Below, one piece after another: positions 37,276 to 46,821 of a stretch of DNA of 64,000 nucleotides. Each line of letters begins with the position of its first letter. Position 1 is the first letter of the stretch. The notes beneath the pieces are model-generated. The model was not told the origin of the DNA, searched no databases, and saw only the letters and a program-made list of their open reading frames with translations. This DNA comes from G965230065 sp965230065 (GTDB lineage: Bacteria; Bacteroidota; Bacteroidia; Cytophagales; Cyclobacteriaceae), in assembly GCA_965230065.1 (NCBI GenBank), contig OZ245942.1, positions 4,774,001 through 4,838,000 on the forward strand. Reading direction: 5' to 3'. The position numbers and the translations under genes are program-made.

Positions 37276-37305
37276 AAAAAGGTCATGCATTGCGTGGCCT
37301 TTTTT
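37276..37305 (+). terminator. Rho-independent terminator after the tRNA-like gene
   Basis: AAAAAGGTC pairs with GGCCTTTTT (one G-U pair) around an 11-base loop, followed by more T residues. It lies 33 bp beyond the tRNA-like gene and makes it a separate transcription unit. Confidence 0.88.
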
Positions 37306-37486
37306 GCTTTTATAGGGCTTTTACATTTTTTATCGGGCAAACTTAAAGCAAGAAATTAAAAAACCCACTCCATTGTACCACAAGTTTTGTAAAATTTCAG
37401 ATAATTGCTACTTTTATTTGCTATTGTCAAAATTAAATTGTCAATTTTATCCGAGTTTTTACATAACCTATAATTAATCGGTATTA

Positions 37487-39163
37487 ATGGATATAAAAGA
37501 ACGTATTTGGGTAAAAAATTACCCAAAAGGTATTCCTGCAGATATAGAACCTAATCCTTTTTCGTCGCTGATAGCTTTATTGGAAGAAACCATGCAAAAG
37601 AATAGCAGTTCTCCTGCTTTTGAAAACATGGGAAAGGTTTTGACCTATGGCGAAATAGACAAATTGTCAAGTGACTTTGCGGCATTTTTGCAAAACCACA
37701 CCAACCTGAAAAAAGGCGACCGCATTGCCATACAAATGCCAAATTTGTTGCAATTTCCTGTGGCAATGTTAGGAGCGTTGCGTGCCGGACTGATTGTGGT
37801 CAATACAAATCCGTTGTACACCCCCCGGGAAATGGAGCATCAGTTTAAAGACTCAGGCGCCAAGGCAATTGTAATTTTGGCCAATTTTGCTGACCATTTA
37901 GAAGAAATTATTGGCAATACCCAAATTGAAACGGTGATTGTAACCGAAATTGGCGATATGTTGGGCGGGTTGAAAAAAGTGCTTGTCAACTTTGTGGTGA
38001 AATACTTTAAAAAAATGGTGCCTTCTTACAAATTGCCGGGGCACTTGAAGTTTAGTGATGTGATGGGCAAAGGGGATTCTTCAAAATTTACCAAACCGGA
38101 TATTTCCGGGGAAGATGTAGCCTTTTTGCAATATACCGGTGGAACCACAGGCATTTCGAAAGGGGCGCAGCTTTCTCATAACAACATGGTAACGCATACC
38201 CAACAAACCGCGCATTGGTTTGCACCTTGGTTGGAAGAAGACAAACAGGATATTATGATGACGCCTCTGCCTTTGTATCATATTTTTGCATTGGCAGTAA
38301 ATGCATTGTTGATGATGCATATTGGCGCAAAAATTATCCTGATTACCAATCCCCGTGATATGAAATCGTTCATTAAAGAACTGAAAAAACACCCAATTAC
38401 CATGATGACCGGGGTAAACACATTATATAATGGCTTGCTCAATCAGCCGGAGTTTAAGGAAGTTGACTTTTCTACCTTAAAAGGTGCAATAGGAGGGGGA
38501 ATGGCTGTGCAGGATGCTGTGGCCGAAAAATGGGAGAAGCTTACGGGAAGCCCTTTGGTAGAAGGCTACGGGCTTAGTGAAACCTCACCGGTATTGGCTT
38601 GCAATCCGCTGGACGGAACACAAAAAAGGGGAACGATTGGACTGCCTACTCCCAGTACCGAACTGCGGATATACAATGAAGATGGAAAAGTATTGCCACA
38701 GGGCGAAACCGGGGAGATTTGTGCCCGGGGTCCTCAAGTGATGAAAGGATACTGGGAAAAAGATAATGCTTCTGTTTTTTTTGAAGGCGGATGGTTCCGT
38801 ACCGGAGACATTGGCATGATGAACGAAGATGGTTTTTTTAAGATTGTTGACCGTAAAAAAGACATGATAAATGTTTCTGGCTTCAAGGTTTTTCCTAACG
38901 ACATTGAAAATACAGTAGCCTCTCATGATAAGGTATTGGAAGTAGGGGCGGTTGGAGTTCCCGATGAACATTCAACAGAAGCTGTTAAAATTTTTGTTGT
39001 AAAGAAAGATAATAGCTTAACGGAAGAAGAACTGAAAGAGTACTGTAAAAAGAACATGACAGGGTACAAAGTGCCAAAATACATTGAGTTCCGGAAAGAA
39101 TTGCCCAAATCTAATGTTGGAAAAATTATCAGAAGGCATTTGAGAGAAGATGAAAATGCCTAA
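37487..39163 (+). CDS. fadD: Long-chain fatty-acid-CoA ligase
   Basis: 558 residues, full-length AMP-forming enzyme. AMP-binding loop YTGGTTGISKGA (about 217-228), VEGYGLSETSPVL, WFRTGDIG and the C-terminal KSNVGKIIRR with the catalytic Lys are all present. It activates fatty acids to acyl-CoA via acyl-AMP at the cytoplasmic membrane, for degradation or lipid synthesis. It stands alone, followed 50 bp later by a lipoprotein gene on the same strand. FadD is the closest name; medium-chain specificity is possible. Confidence 0.88.
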   Translation: MDIKERIWVKNYPKGIPADIEPNPFSSLIALLEETMQKNSSSPAFENMGKVLTYGEIDKLSSDFAAFLQNHTNLKKGDRIAIQMPNLLQFPVAMLGALRAGLIVVNTNPLYTPREMEHQFKDSGAKAIVILANFADHLEEIIGNTQIETVIVTEIGDMLGGLKKVLVNFVVKYFKKMVPSYKLPGHLKFSDVMGKGDSSKFTKPDISGEDVAFLQYTGGTTGISKGAQLSHNNMVTHTQQTAHWFAPWLEEDKQDIMMTPLPLYHIFALAVNALLMMHIGAKIILITNPRDMKSFIKELKKHPITMMTGVNTLYNGLLNQPEFKEVDFSTLKGAIGGGMAVQDAVAEKWEKLTGSPLVEGYGLSETSPVLACNPLDGTQKRGTIGLPTPSTELRIYNEDGKVLPQGETGEICARGPQVMKGYWEKDNASVFFEGGWFRTGDIGMMNEDGFFKIVDRKKDMINVSGFKVFPNDIENTVASHDKVLEVGAVGVPDEHSTEAVKIFVVKKDNSLTEEELKEYCKKNMTGYKVPKYIEFRKELPKSNVGKIIRRHLREDENA

Positions 39164-39213
39164 AAAGAGTATTAGCATTGATGAGGTTCTAATACTATTT
39201 TTGTGAAAAAAGA

Positions 39214-40596
39214 ATGATTGAGATGAAGCCGTATTATCTTTATTTAGCCATACTTATTGTAGTTACTGCCTGTGGATCCAAACAGGATTTGAAAAAGCAG
39301 GATGAGTTTGCGAAAAAGCAGATAAGCGTTTGGAACAACAATTTAACGAACGTAATCATAAAAGACATATTTACGCCTCCGGTTGCGAGCCGTATATATA
39401 TGTATACCAATGTGGCTGCTTATGAAGCTTTACAGCCAGGCGACTCTTCTTTTATTTCCCTGGCAGGGCAACTCAATGGCTTGGAAGATGTGCCGCAGCC
39501 CGACCCCGGAAAAGATTATTATTTGCCTGTTTCCAGTGTACTTGCTTTTGCCACTGTAGGAAAAGCCCTGGTTTTTTCGCCTGACACCATTGAACACTAT
39601 GAGCAGAAATATCTGGAAGAGGTCAAAGAAATTGGAATAGGGGAGGAGTTGCTGGAAAATTCCATTGCTTACGGACGTATTGTAGGACAGCATATATTAG
39701 CCTGGTGTAATAATGACAATTACAAACAAACCAGGGGCCTGAGCAAACATGTGCTTTCTGACGAACCTGGGCGGTGGCAGCCTACACCTCCGGATTATAT
39801 GCCGGGCATTGAGCCACATTGGAATAAAATGCGCACCATTGTTTTAGATTCTGCTGATCAGTTTGTGCCACTGCCACCTACAAAATATGATACCATGCCC
39901 GGCTCAAAGTTTTATGAAGAGGCTATGGAAGTGTATGAAGCAGTACAGGGTACGGATGACATCCGTATCAAAACTGCGCAGTATTGGGATTGTAACCCAA
40001 ATATTTCTTTTACCAGGGGACACGTCATGTTTTTTGAACAGCAGCTTTCCCCGGGTGGGCATTGGATTATGATTGCGAATACAGCAGCACAAAAAGAAAA
40101 CCTGTCTCCTTTAGAAAGTGCTGAAGCTTTGGCGATTACGAGTATCGCGCTGTATGATGGCTTTATTTCCTGCTGGGATGAAAAATACAGGTCTGATCTT
40201 ATTCGTCCACATACCTACATCAATAAATATATTGACAAAAACTGGGAACCTGTTTTGCAAACGCCACCTTTCCCGGAGCATACCAGTGGGCATAGTGTGA
40301 TTTCTACAGCAGCAGCAACAGTGCTGACAGCTATTTTTGGGCCTGAATTCGAGTTTACAGATACCGCGGAAATTCCATTTGGCAGGGAAGCCCGTTCATT
40401 TAATTCTTTTTATGAAGCATCAAATCAGGCGGCCATTAGTCGTTTGTATGGAGGCATCCATTACCGGCCGGCCATTGATTATGGCGTAGAGCAGGGCAAA
40501 AAAGTAGGAAAATATGTACTAAACCAAGTGCAAACCAGGGGAGGAAAACAGTGGTCATTAGATGTTGAAAACGATGCTTTTGCCAGCAATGAGTAG
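39214..40596 (+). CDS. Lipoprotein of the vanadium-dependent haloperoxidase/PAP2 superfamily
   Basis: 460 residues. VVTACGSK at about residues 17-24 is a lipobox, so it is probably a membrane-anchored lipoprotein. The C-terminal half has the phosphate/vanadate pocket: K...RPHTYIN, PEHTSGHSV, and SRLYGGIHYRPA, giving the Lys, Arg, Ser-Gly-His, Arg and His set of the superfamily. Family members are phosphatases or haloperoxidases, which sequence alone cannot separate. VCPO-like lipoproteins are common in Bacteroidota and their substrates are unknown. Confidence 0.8.
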   Translation: MIEMKPYYLYLAILIVVTACGSKQDLKKQDEFAKKQISVWNNNLTNVIIKDIFTPPVASRIYMYTNVAAYEALQPGDSSFISLAGQLNGLEDVPQPDPGKDYYLPVSSVLAFATVGKALVFSPDTIEHYEQKYLEEVKEIGIGEELLENSIAYGRIVGQHILAWCNNDNYKQTRGLSKHVLSDEPGRWQPTPPDYMPGIEPHWNKMRTIVLDSADQFVPLPPTKYDTMPGSKFYEEAMEVYEAVQGTDDIRIKTAQYWDCNPNISFTRGHVMFFEQQLSPGGHWIMIANTAAQKENLSPLESAEALAITSIALYDGFISCWDEKYRSDLIRPHTYINKYIDKNWEPVLQTPPFPEHTSGHSVISTAAATVLTAIFGPEFEFTDTAEIPFGREARSFNSFYEASNQAAISRLYGGIHYRPAIDYGVEQGKKVGKYVLNQVQTRGGKQWSLDVENDAFASNE

Positions 40597-40646
40597 AAGT
40601 AAGGTGGCTCACCGGGCCGCTTTACGAAATATATAAAAAGCTCAAG

Positions 40647-41441
40647 TTAAGCATCAGGCATGTTAAGGGAAGTGGCACCCAATATTTTCATGGAATTAAC
40701 ATCTTGCAGATAGGCAATAACTGCAACATTTGCCAATTGGATTTTTTTAGGTAATGACAAATCAACTTCCCCAAAACCATTTCCATTGACAGTAATGGAT
40801 TTAAAGCTGCGTACAACATTATCATGGTAGAGCATGTGGCCTTTATTCTCACCACTCGATACATAATTAGCCAGGTTTTTTTCTACCAATGCAATATGCA
40901 ATGTGTTTCCTGCTTCAGCTCCCTGTACATCATACTTTAATTGAAGTAAATCTGAGGCAGTTTCCACATCTCCATACAACTGAATGCTGGCTGCTGCTTT
41001 TTGTGAAAGAGCATCCCGAATGGACTTTTCGGCTTCTTTCTGGTTAGCACCTACAAATACTTGTGTTCCGTTGACAATCATTTGGGGCGTATATACCTGT
41101 ATTTCGGGAAGAATATTAGCGTATTTTTTCTGTCGCTCAGTAAAAGCCTTATCACTGAACCGGTCTCTCCACCCCAATTGATTCCAGTAGCTTACATGAA
41201 AGCCCAAGCCATAAATATTCTGCCCATTTTCTTCTGCTTCAGTTACAATTTTTCGAAGTAACTTATCTGCCGGAGGACAACTGGAGCAGCCCTCAGAAGT
41301 GAAAAGTTCAATTACTGCAAAAGGCTCATGTTGGGTAGAAGTGCTGTGTAGCGGGTACCCAATTTCCTGAACATTAAAAAAAATACTGGCAAAAGTAAAT
41401 ATGGTAATTATTGTAGGTAAAATCAAAGCAACGTATCTCAT
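40647..41441 (-). CDS. DUF1223 thioredoxin-fold protein
   Basis: 264 residues. An N-terminal hydrophobic segment (about 5-22) anchors or exports it. VIELFTSEGCSSCPPADKLL (about 44-63) is the hallmark of DUF1223, with CxxC in a thioredoxin-like fold. The role of the family is not established; a redox or copper-related task at the cell envelope has been suggested only loosely. It converges on the haloperoxidase-like gene. Confidence 0.85.
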   Translation of the reverse strand: MRYVALILPTIITIFTFASIFFNVQEIGYPLHSTSTQHEPFAVIELFTSEGCSSCPPADKLLRKIVTEAEENGQNIYGLGFHVSYWNQLGWRDRFSDKAFTERQKKYANILPEIQVYTPQMIVNGTQVFVGANQKEAEKSIRDALSQKAAASIQLYGDVETASDLLQLKYDVQGAEAGNTLHIALVEKNLANYVSSGENKGHMLYHDNVVRSFKSITVNGNGFGEVDLSLPKKIQLANVAVIAYLQDVNSMKILGATSLNMPDA

Positions 41442-41560
41442 TTCGCTCCAAATTAATCGTCAAACACAATATGTATTAACGAAAACTGCGCCAAAGGTTG
41501 CCATACCTTACACTTTATTCTGCTCTTTTTTCAAGTATTTTTAAATAAAGGGAGAACAGC

Positions 41561-41609
41561 AGTAGGCAGTGGCAGTAGGAAGTCAAAAACAAAACTGCTT
41601 CTACCTACT
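41561..41609. repeat. Imperfect inverted repeat over the ABC transporter stop codon
   Basis: AGTAGGCAGTGGCAGT (41561-41576) can pair with ACTGCTTCTACCTACT (41594-41609) at 13 of 16 positions, with a 17-base loop. The right arm covers the stop codon of the ABC transporter gene. The arms are built of AGTAGG and GGCAGT words, like the intergenic hairpin at 58641. It may end or stabilise the transcript. Confidence 0.5.
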
Positions 41610-43374
41610 TTTGAAGGACTTCGCGGTACTGCATATTATAAAGTTGGGTATAATAGCCATTTTTGGCCAGCAATTCGGCATGGTTCCCTCTTTCTTTTAT
41701 TTCACCATGATCAAGCACCAATATTTGATCGGCATGCTGAATGGTAGAAAGCCGGTGGGCAATGACAATGGCTGTGCGCCCGTGCATGAGTACATCAATG
41801 GCTTTTTGAATTAATTCTTCAGTTTCAGTATCAACTGAAGAAGTGGCTTCATCTAAAATGATGATTTTGGGATCGTAAACCATAGCCCGCACAAAAGAAA
41901 TTAATTGTCGTTGCCCTACCGAAAGGGTAGCACCTCTTTCCATTACATTATAATCGAAGCCACCAGGTAATTTTTCAATAAATTTGCGGGCACCTACCAT
42001 TTCAGCTGCTTCAATGATTTTTTCCCGTGGAATGGTGTCATTTCCCAAAGTGATGTTGCGGGCAATGGAATCAGAAAAGAGGAATACATCTTGCAATACT
42101 ACCCCGGTGTGTTTCCTGAGCGTTTGTAAGTCATAATCTTTGACCTCTTTGCCATCTATCAGGATTTGCCCGCGTTCAATATCATAATATCGGTTAAGCA
42201 GGTTGATGATAGATGACTTTCCGGCACCCGTGGCACCAACCAAAGCCAGGGTTTTTCCTGCTTCCACTTCAAAATTAATTTCTTTCAATACATACTCATC
42301 GGCGTTGTAGGCAAAATATACATTTTTGAAGACAACATTGCCCTGGATCGTGTCAGGGTGATAAGTGCCATTATTGGGAATATGTTCCTGGTTATCAAGC
42401 AGGTTTAAAATTCTGGATGAGCTTACAATACCCATTTGCAGTGTGTTGAAACGATCGGCTATCTGGCGAATGGGGCGGAAAAACATGTTGATATACATGA
42501 TGAATGCTACAATCACTCCAATGGTTACTTCTTCGTGCAATACACTTTTAGCACCATACCAAACCAACATTCCCAGGCAGGTAGCCTGCACAATTTCAGC
42601 CACCGGAAAGTAAACAGAATAATACATTACAGATTTCAGGTGAGCGCGTTTGTGTTCATTGTTAATCTCAACAAACTTTTCATACTCCCTCTTTTCACTG
42701 CTGAAAATCTGAACAATGCTCATGCCCGTGATGTGTTCCTGCACATACGTATTCAGGTTTGAAACCGCGTTTCTCACTTCATTAAAAGCCACTTTCACTT
42801 TCTCTTTGAAAACATACGTACTTAAAATGAGCAGGGGCAGGGCAGCCAGGCTCACCAAAGTAAGCTTCCAGTCCTTATAAAGCATAAATGCCAAAATAAA
42901 GATAATCTGAAGCATATCACTGATAATAGCGGCTACTCCCTGGCTAAAAATGTCGGCGAGTGTTTCCAGATCTGAAATGGTACGCGTAACCAGCCTGCCG
43001 ATGGGAGTCTTGTCAAAAAATTTGAGGCGGAGGTTAAGCAAGTGTTGATACAACCGAATCCGCATATCACGGATAATATTTTGCCCGAGCCATCCTGAAA
43101 AATAAGTGTGTAAGTATTGTAAAACAGCTTGGAGGGCCAATACACCTATCAAGATTACGCTCATATTGAGTAAACCCTGAAAGTCTCCGTTGATTACATA
43201 TATGTCAATGGTGTACCCTACCAAATACGGAAGCACCGGTGCTGCAATGGCTGTGGCTAGGGTAAGAAATAATACGATGAAGAACCGTCCCTGGTATGGC
43301 TTCACGAAGGTCATGAGCCTTTTCAGTACATCAACATCTATAATATCGCCACTTTTTATTGCTTCTTTGTCCAT
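41605..43374 (-). CDS. ABC transporter, fused permease and ATPase (MsbA/LmrA type)
   Basis: 589 residues: six membrane helices (about 20-310), then an ATPase domain with Walker A GATGAGKSS, signature LSVGQRQLISF and Walker B IIILDEATSS. The signature reads LSVGQ rather than LSGGQ, a tolerated variant. It works as a dimer exporting lipids, drugs or peptides; the substrate cannot be inferred. Its start overlaps the truA stop (TAATG), so the two are translated together. Confidence 0.88.
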   Translation of the reverse strand: MDKEAIKSGDIIDVDVLKRLMTFVKPYQGRFFIVLFLTLATAIAAPVLPYLVGYTIDIYVINGDFQGLLNMSVILIGVLALQAVLQYLHTYFSGWLGQNIIRDMRIRLYQHLLNLRLKFFDKTPIGRLVTRTISDLETLADIFSQGVAAIISDMLQIIFILAFMLYKDWKLTLVSLAALPLLILSTYVFKEKVKVAFNEVRNAVSNLNTYVQEHITGMSIVQIFSSEKREYEKFVEINNEHKRAHLKSVMYYSVYFPVAEIVQATCLGMLVWYGAKSVLHEEVTIGVIVAFIMYINMFFRPIRQIADRFNTLQMGIVSSSRILNLLDNQEHIPNNGTYHPDTIQGNVVFKNVYFAYNADEYVLKEINFEVEAGKTLALVGATGAGKSSIINLLNRYYDIERGQILIDGKEVKDYDLQTLRKHTGVVLQDVFLFSDSIARNITLGNDTIPREKIIEAAEMVGARKFIEKLPGGFDYNVMERGATLSVGQRQLISFVRAMVYDPKIIILDEATSSVDTETEELIQKAIDVLMHGRTAIVIAHRLSTIQHADQILVLDHGEIKERGNHAELLAKNGYYTQLYNMQYREVLQK

Positions 43375-44159
43375 TATATTGGGTCTAAAAAAAGTTCTTC
43401 AGGATAACTGACTTCTGTTAAATATAAACCATTTGGGTCAACGGCCGGGCCTGCCTTTCGCCGATCACGACTTTTTACAATATTTTTAAAATCGTCAATG
43501 CTGATCCGGTTTTTGCCTACCTCCAGGAGTGTGCCTACAATGGCCCTGACCATACCTCTTAAAAACCGGTCTGCAGCAATGTGAAAAACCCACATTTCCC
43601 AAAAACCCGCAAATTGTTGCTTTTCCCACCGAACATGTGAAACTTTACATTGGAAATTGTTCACGCCAGTTTTAATACGGCTGAAGCTTGCAAAATCCAT
43701 TCCTTCAGGCATATTGCTGGTTAGTAAGAAAGCTGCAGCTTCGTTCATCTTGTCAAAATCAAGAGGATTTCCGTAATAATAACAGGTTTTTGTATGAAAA
43801 GGGTTTTTATTTCTTATCATCCGGTACTGATAGCGCCGCTCCAATGCGCTGAAGCGGGCATGGGCTTCTGGTGATACTTTATAGATTCGTTTTACGGAAA
43901 TATCCGCAGGAAGGATGGCGTTAAAAGCATATAAATGTTTTTTGTGCTCTAAATGCTGTTCAGAATCCATGTGTGCAAATTGCTGTTCGGCATGCACACC
44001 CGTATCAGTACGCCCGCTGCCCATCACTTCAATTTTTTCCCTTAATACAGTGGAAAGGGCTTGCTGAAGCTCTTGCTGTACTGTTTTCGCATTTTTTTGG
44101 ATTTGCCAACCATGATAGCTGGTTCCATTGTAGGCAATATCAAGGAAGTAACGCAACAC
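43374..44159 (-). CDS. truA: tRNA pseudouridine synthase A
   Basis: 261 residues, full length. GSGRTDTGVHA holds the catalytic Asp52, with YRMIRNKNPFHT and FLRGMVRAIVGTLLEVG conserved. It makes pseudouridine at tRNA positions 38-40. The stop codon overlaps the start of the ABC exporter by one base (TAATG), a pairing often seen but without a clear functional link. Confidence 0.93.
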   Translation of the reverse strand: MLRYFLDIAYNGTSYHGWQIQKNAKTVQQELQQALSTVLREKIEVMGSGRTDTGVHAEQQFAHMDSEQHLEHKKHLYAFNAILPADISVKRIYKVSPEAHARFSALERRYQYRMIRNKNPFHTKTCYYYGNPLDFDKMNEAAAFLLTSNMPEGMDFASFSRIKTGVNNFQCKVSHVRWEKQQFAGFWEMWVFHIAADRFLRGMVRAIVGTLLEVGKNRISIDDFKNIVKSRDRRKAGPAVDPNGLYLTEVSYPEELFLDPI

Positions 44160-44355
44160 TCAATGAATTTCTAAACGTAAATGGCTAAATTCTAATTGGG
44201 ACGCCGAAGCGATAAATCTAAAATGATTAAACACAAAATTGAAAACGGCCCTGTTTTCAGAAAGTAAAGGTAAGCCCAAAGAAAGCAACACTTTTGAAAT
44301 TGAATTTTTGAGATTTAGCATTGTTTAGGGTTTGAGGTTTTGGGCTTAGGATATT

Positions 44356-45399
44356 CTATATCATTACCCATTCCAGGCTGGTCATCAGCATTTCTTCTTT
44401 TTTCTCCAGGCCATTGGAAAGAGGCAATTGGGCTACTCCCAAAAGCCTGCGCATGATTTCGACACCTGCAAAATTATACACTAATTTTTTGTCAAGCTTA
44501 TCAGCATTTGCATAAAGTTCAAAAATCATTTCCTGTAAATGCAGGCTTTGCCCGGAAAGTAACAGGTGGGCCAGTAAAACGCCCAAATCAAATTCTGCCG
44601 GGCCAAAAAAACAAAATTCAGGATCAATAATATATATCTTATCTTTACGCTGCATCCAGCTTCCAGGGTAATAATCTCCATGCAAAAGACATGGCCCATC
44701 GGAAAGATAAATTTTGCCCAACTCTTCTACTTTTTTACAATAGGCAAGGTTGTCTTTGAGTTCATTCCCAACTTTATCTAACCCAGTAGTAATACCATCT
44801 AAATCCAGCCCGTTATTTTTCTGAAGGGGGAGGGCAAAGATATGTTCGTGGTTCAACTTCCGCATTTCAAGGTTTTTCAAAAGGTGGCGGGTTTCAGGGG
44901 GGAACTCCAGTTGATGCAGGGTATTGGCCCATTGTAGTAAAACTGTTAAATTTTCTGCTGTTAACCGGGTTTCCTTATACATACTTTCAAAACTCTCTAT
45001 TTTCCCCAAATCTTCTATGAAAATAATATTGGCTTTTTCGTCTAAACCCAGGAAATCCGGAATATTATCAGTAAGCTCCGGAACCGAAATAATAGTTTTG
45101 TAAAAGAGGCCCTCAATAGAAGTACGATGTACCGGAGCCGGAATAGTCGGGTATTTTTCTACCCAGGGGCGTGACTGCTTCACAATAATACTATGGGTAT
45201 TGGTGATTACCCGCAATGTGAGGTTCATGTTGCCCTGTCCTGCTTTTTCTACATGAATAACCCCATCTTCAGTATCAATGATATTATGTTGCTTCAAATG
45301 GTGCTCAATTACTTCAGGTTCAGTTAGGTCAAGGAAAATGGTGTTTGGGAATAAGTCTTCGAATTCTTGCTTCTTTTGTAAGAACAAATCTTGATTCAT
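44356..45399 (-). CDS. APH-fold sugar kinase, methylthioribose-kinase-like
   Basis: 347 residues from the ATG at 45399; the open frame reaches back to 45510, but those 37 extra codons look unlike the family. The kinase has VKQSRPWVEKYP (nucleotide-binding strand), FIEDLG hinge, LHGDYYPGSW (catalytic loop) and IDPEFCFFGPAEFDLG (metal site). QSRPWVEKYP and HGDYYPGSW recall S-methyl-5-thioribose kinase (MtnK). No other methionine-salvage gene lies nearby, so MTR kinase is likely but not certain; a different sugar or choline substrate is possible. Confidence 0.7.
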   Translation of the reverse strand: MNQDLFLQKKQEFEDLFPNTIFLDLTEPEVIEHHLKQHNIIDTEDGVIHVEKAGQGNMNLTLRVITNTHSIIVKQSRPWVEKYPTIPAPVHRTSIEGLFYKTIISVPELTDNIPDFLGLDEKANIIFIEDLGKIESFESMYKETRLTAENLTVLLQWANTLHQLEFPPETRHLLKNLEMRKLNHEHIFALPLQKNNGLDLDGITTGLDKVGNELKDNLAYCKKVEELGKIYLSDGPCLLHGDYYPGSWMQRKDKIYIIDPEFCFFGPAEFDLGVLLAHLLLSGQSLHLQEMIFELYANADKLDKKLVYNFAGVEIMRRLLGVAQLPLSNGLEKKEEMLMTSLEWVMI

Positions 45400-45657
45400 A
45401 TACATCAGGGTTTTGAAAATACCATTTGGATGGTATGAAAAAATAACGCCACTACCAGATATTATTACGCATGCAATGATAATACATTTCAGACTCCGGA
45501 AGTAAGTCATAAAAAAATAAAGCCAGCTTACTACTTCATTAGCAATTGGTTTCCCTGTAAATTAGCGAAAAAACTTAACAAAAGTTTCATAAGCTTAGGA
45601 GATATGGAACGTTGAATATTCCATATTTTTGAAAGATATTGAGATATTTGCCGCGCA

Positions 45658-46779
45658 ATGGCAGGAATTGTAGAAACAAAAAAACAAAAGGATACTTTTC
45701 AGGTAATAGGCAAAGGCGTATTGATTATTTGCATCATTTTGCTATTCCTGATATCGATAGATATGATTGGCTATTCCTTTCAACTATTATCAGGAGGAAC
45801 GGCACGAAGCATGTTATCGGTAACGGCAAATCCGTTTATCAGCTTGTTTATCGGCTTGTTGGTGACGGCAATTATACAAAGCAGTTCTACTACTACATCC
45901 ATGGTGGTGGCCCTGGTAGGCACAGGCACCTTAAGCTTACACCACGCTATACCCATTGTGATGGGAGCCAATATTGGTACCACTATCACCAGTACATTGG
46001 TTTCCTTGGGTTACATTACCAGCAAGCGGGAGTTTAGAAAAGCCATCAGTGCAGGATCAATTCATGATTTTTATAATATTATATTAACGATTATTCTATT
46101 TCCATTAGAATATAATTATCGTTTGTTATCATCCCTTAGTAGCAAGATAGCATATTGGGTTTCCCCACCTTTCCTTAGCGATACCCAGGGTGTGCAGCAT
46201 AATGTAGGCATTCTTCCCTTTAATCCTATACGCGACTTTTTGGCAGGAATGATTGATAATAACTGGGTCTTATTGTTTCTGTCATTCTTTATCCTTTTTG
46301 CTGCGATCAAGATTTTATCAAAAATTATTTACAGTTCATTGATCGGAAAATCACGGGATAATTTGAAAAAATATGTCTTCAAATCCCCTTTTTCAGCCTT
46401 TGGATGGGGGGCCTTGACGACGGCAGCCGTACAATCCAGTTCACTCACAACACCACTGATTGTGCCACTGGTGGCTACCAGCAAAATTTCGCTGCACAAT
46501 GCCTTTTCTTATGTAATTGGAGCTAATATTGGGACTACGGTTACTGCCCTGATCGCTGCTTTTTTCAACTCAGAAGCTGCTGTGAGTATAGCCGTAGTTC
46601 ATTTCCTCTTCAATTTGACAGGCGTGATATTATTTATGTTGTTTCCTCTATTTAGAAATATTCCGGTCAGATTTGCACTGTGGTTTGGTTTGCTCACAAT
46701 GCGCAATCGGCTTTATGGTTTTTTGTATATCGTAATTACGTTTTTTATCTTGCCATTTATCCTCATCTATTATAATTAG
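45658..46779 (+). CDS. Na/Pi-cotransporter family protein
   Basis: 373 residues, about nine membrane segments. Two inverted repeats carry QSSSTTTSMVVALVG (about 80-94) and QSSSLTTPLIVPLVA (about 260-274), the substrate-binding QSSS motifs of the NptA/SLC34 family. It should import phosphate with sodium. It lacks the PhoU-like C-terminal domain seen in YjbB-type members. A TATTTTTG element at 45624-45631 may be its -7 box, about 27 bp before the ATG. Confidence 0.85.
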   Translation: MAGIVETKKQKDTFQVIGKGVLIICIILLFLISIDMIGYSFQLLSGGTARSMLSVTANPFISLFIGLLVTAIIQSSSTTTSMVVALVGTGTLSLHHAIPIVMGANIGTTITSTLVSLGYITSKREFRKAISAGSIHDFYNIILTIILFPLEYNYRLLSSLSSKIAYWVSPPFLSDTQGVQHNVGILPFNPIRDFLAGMIDNNWVLLFLSFFILFAAIKILSKIIYSSLIGKSRDNLKKYVFKSPFSAFGWGALTTAAVQSSSLTTPLIVPLVATSKISLHNAFSYVIGANIGTTVTALIAAFFNSEAAVSIAVVHFLFNLTGVILFMLFPLFRNIPVRFALWFGLLTMRNRLYGFLYIVITFFILPFILIYYN

Positions 46780-46821
46780 AAGTGTTTGACATGAATTTCA
46801 TAAAATCTAAAAACTAAGAAT

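Noticed and set aside
45400..45510. N-terminal extension of the APH-fold kinase
   Set aside because: It looks like a membrane segment that the family lacks; the ATG at 45399 gives a normal kinase start. It cannot be fully excluded.
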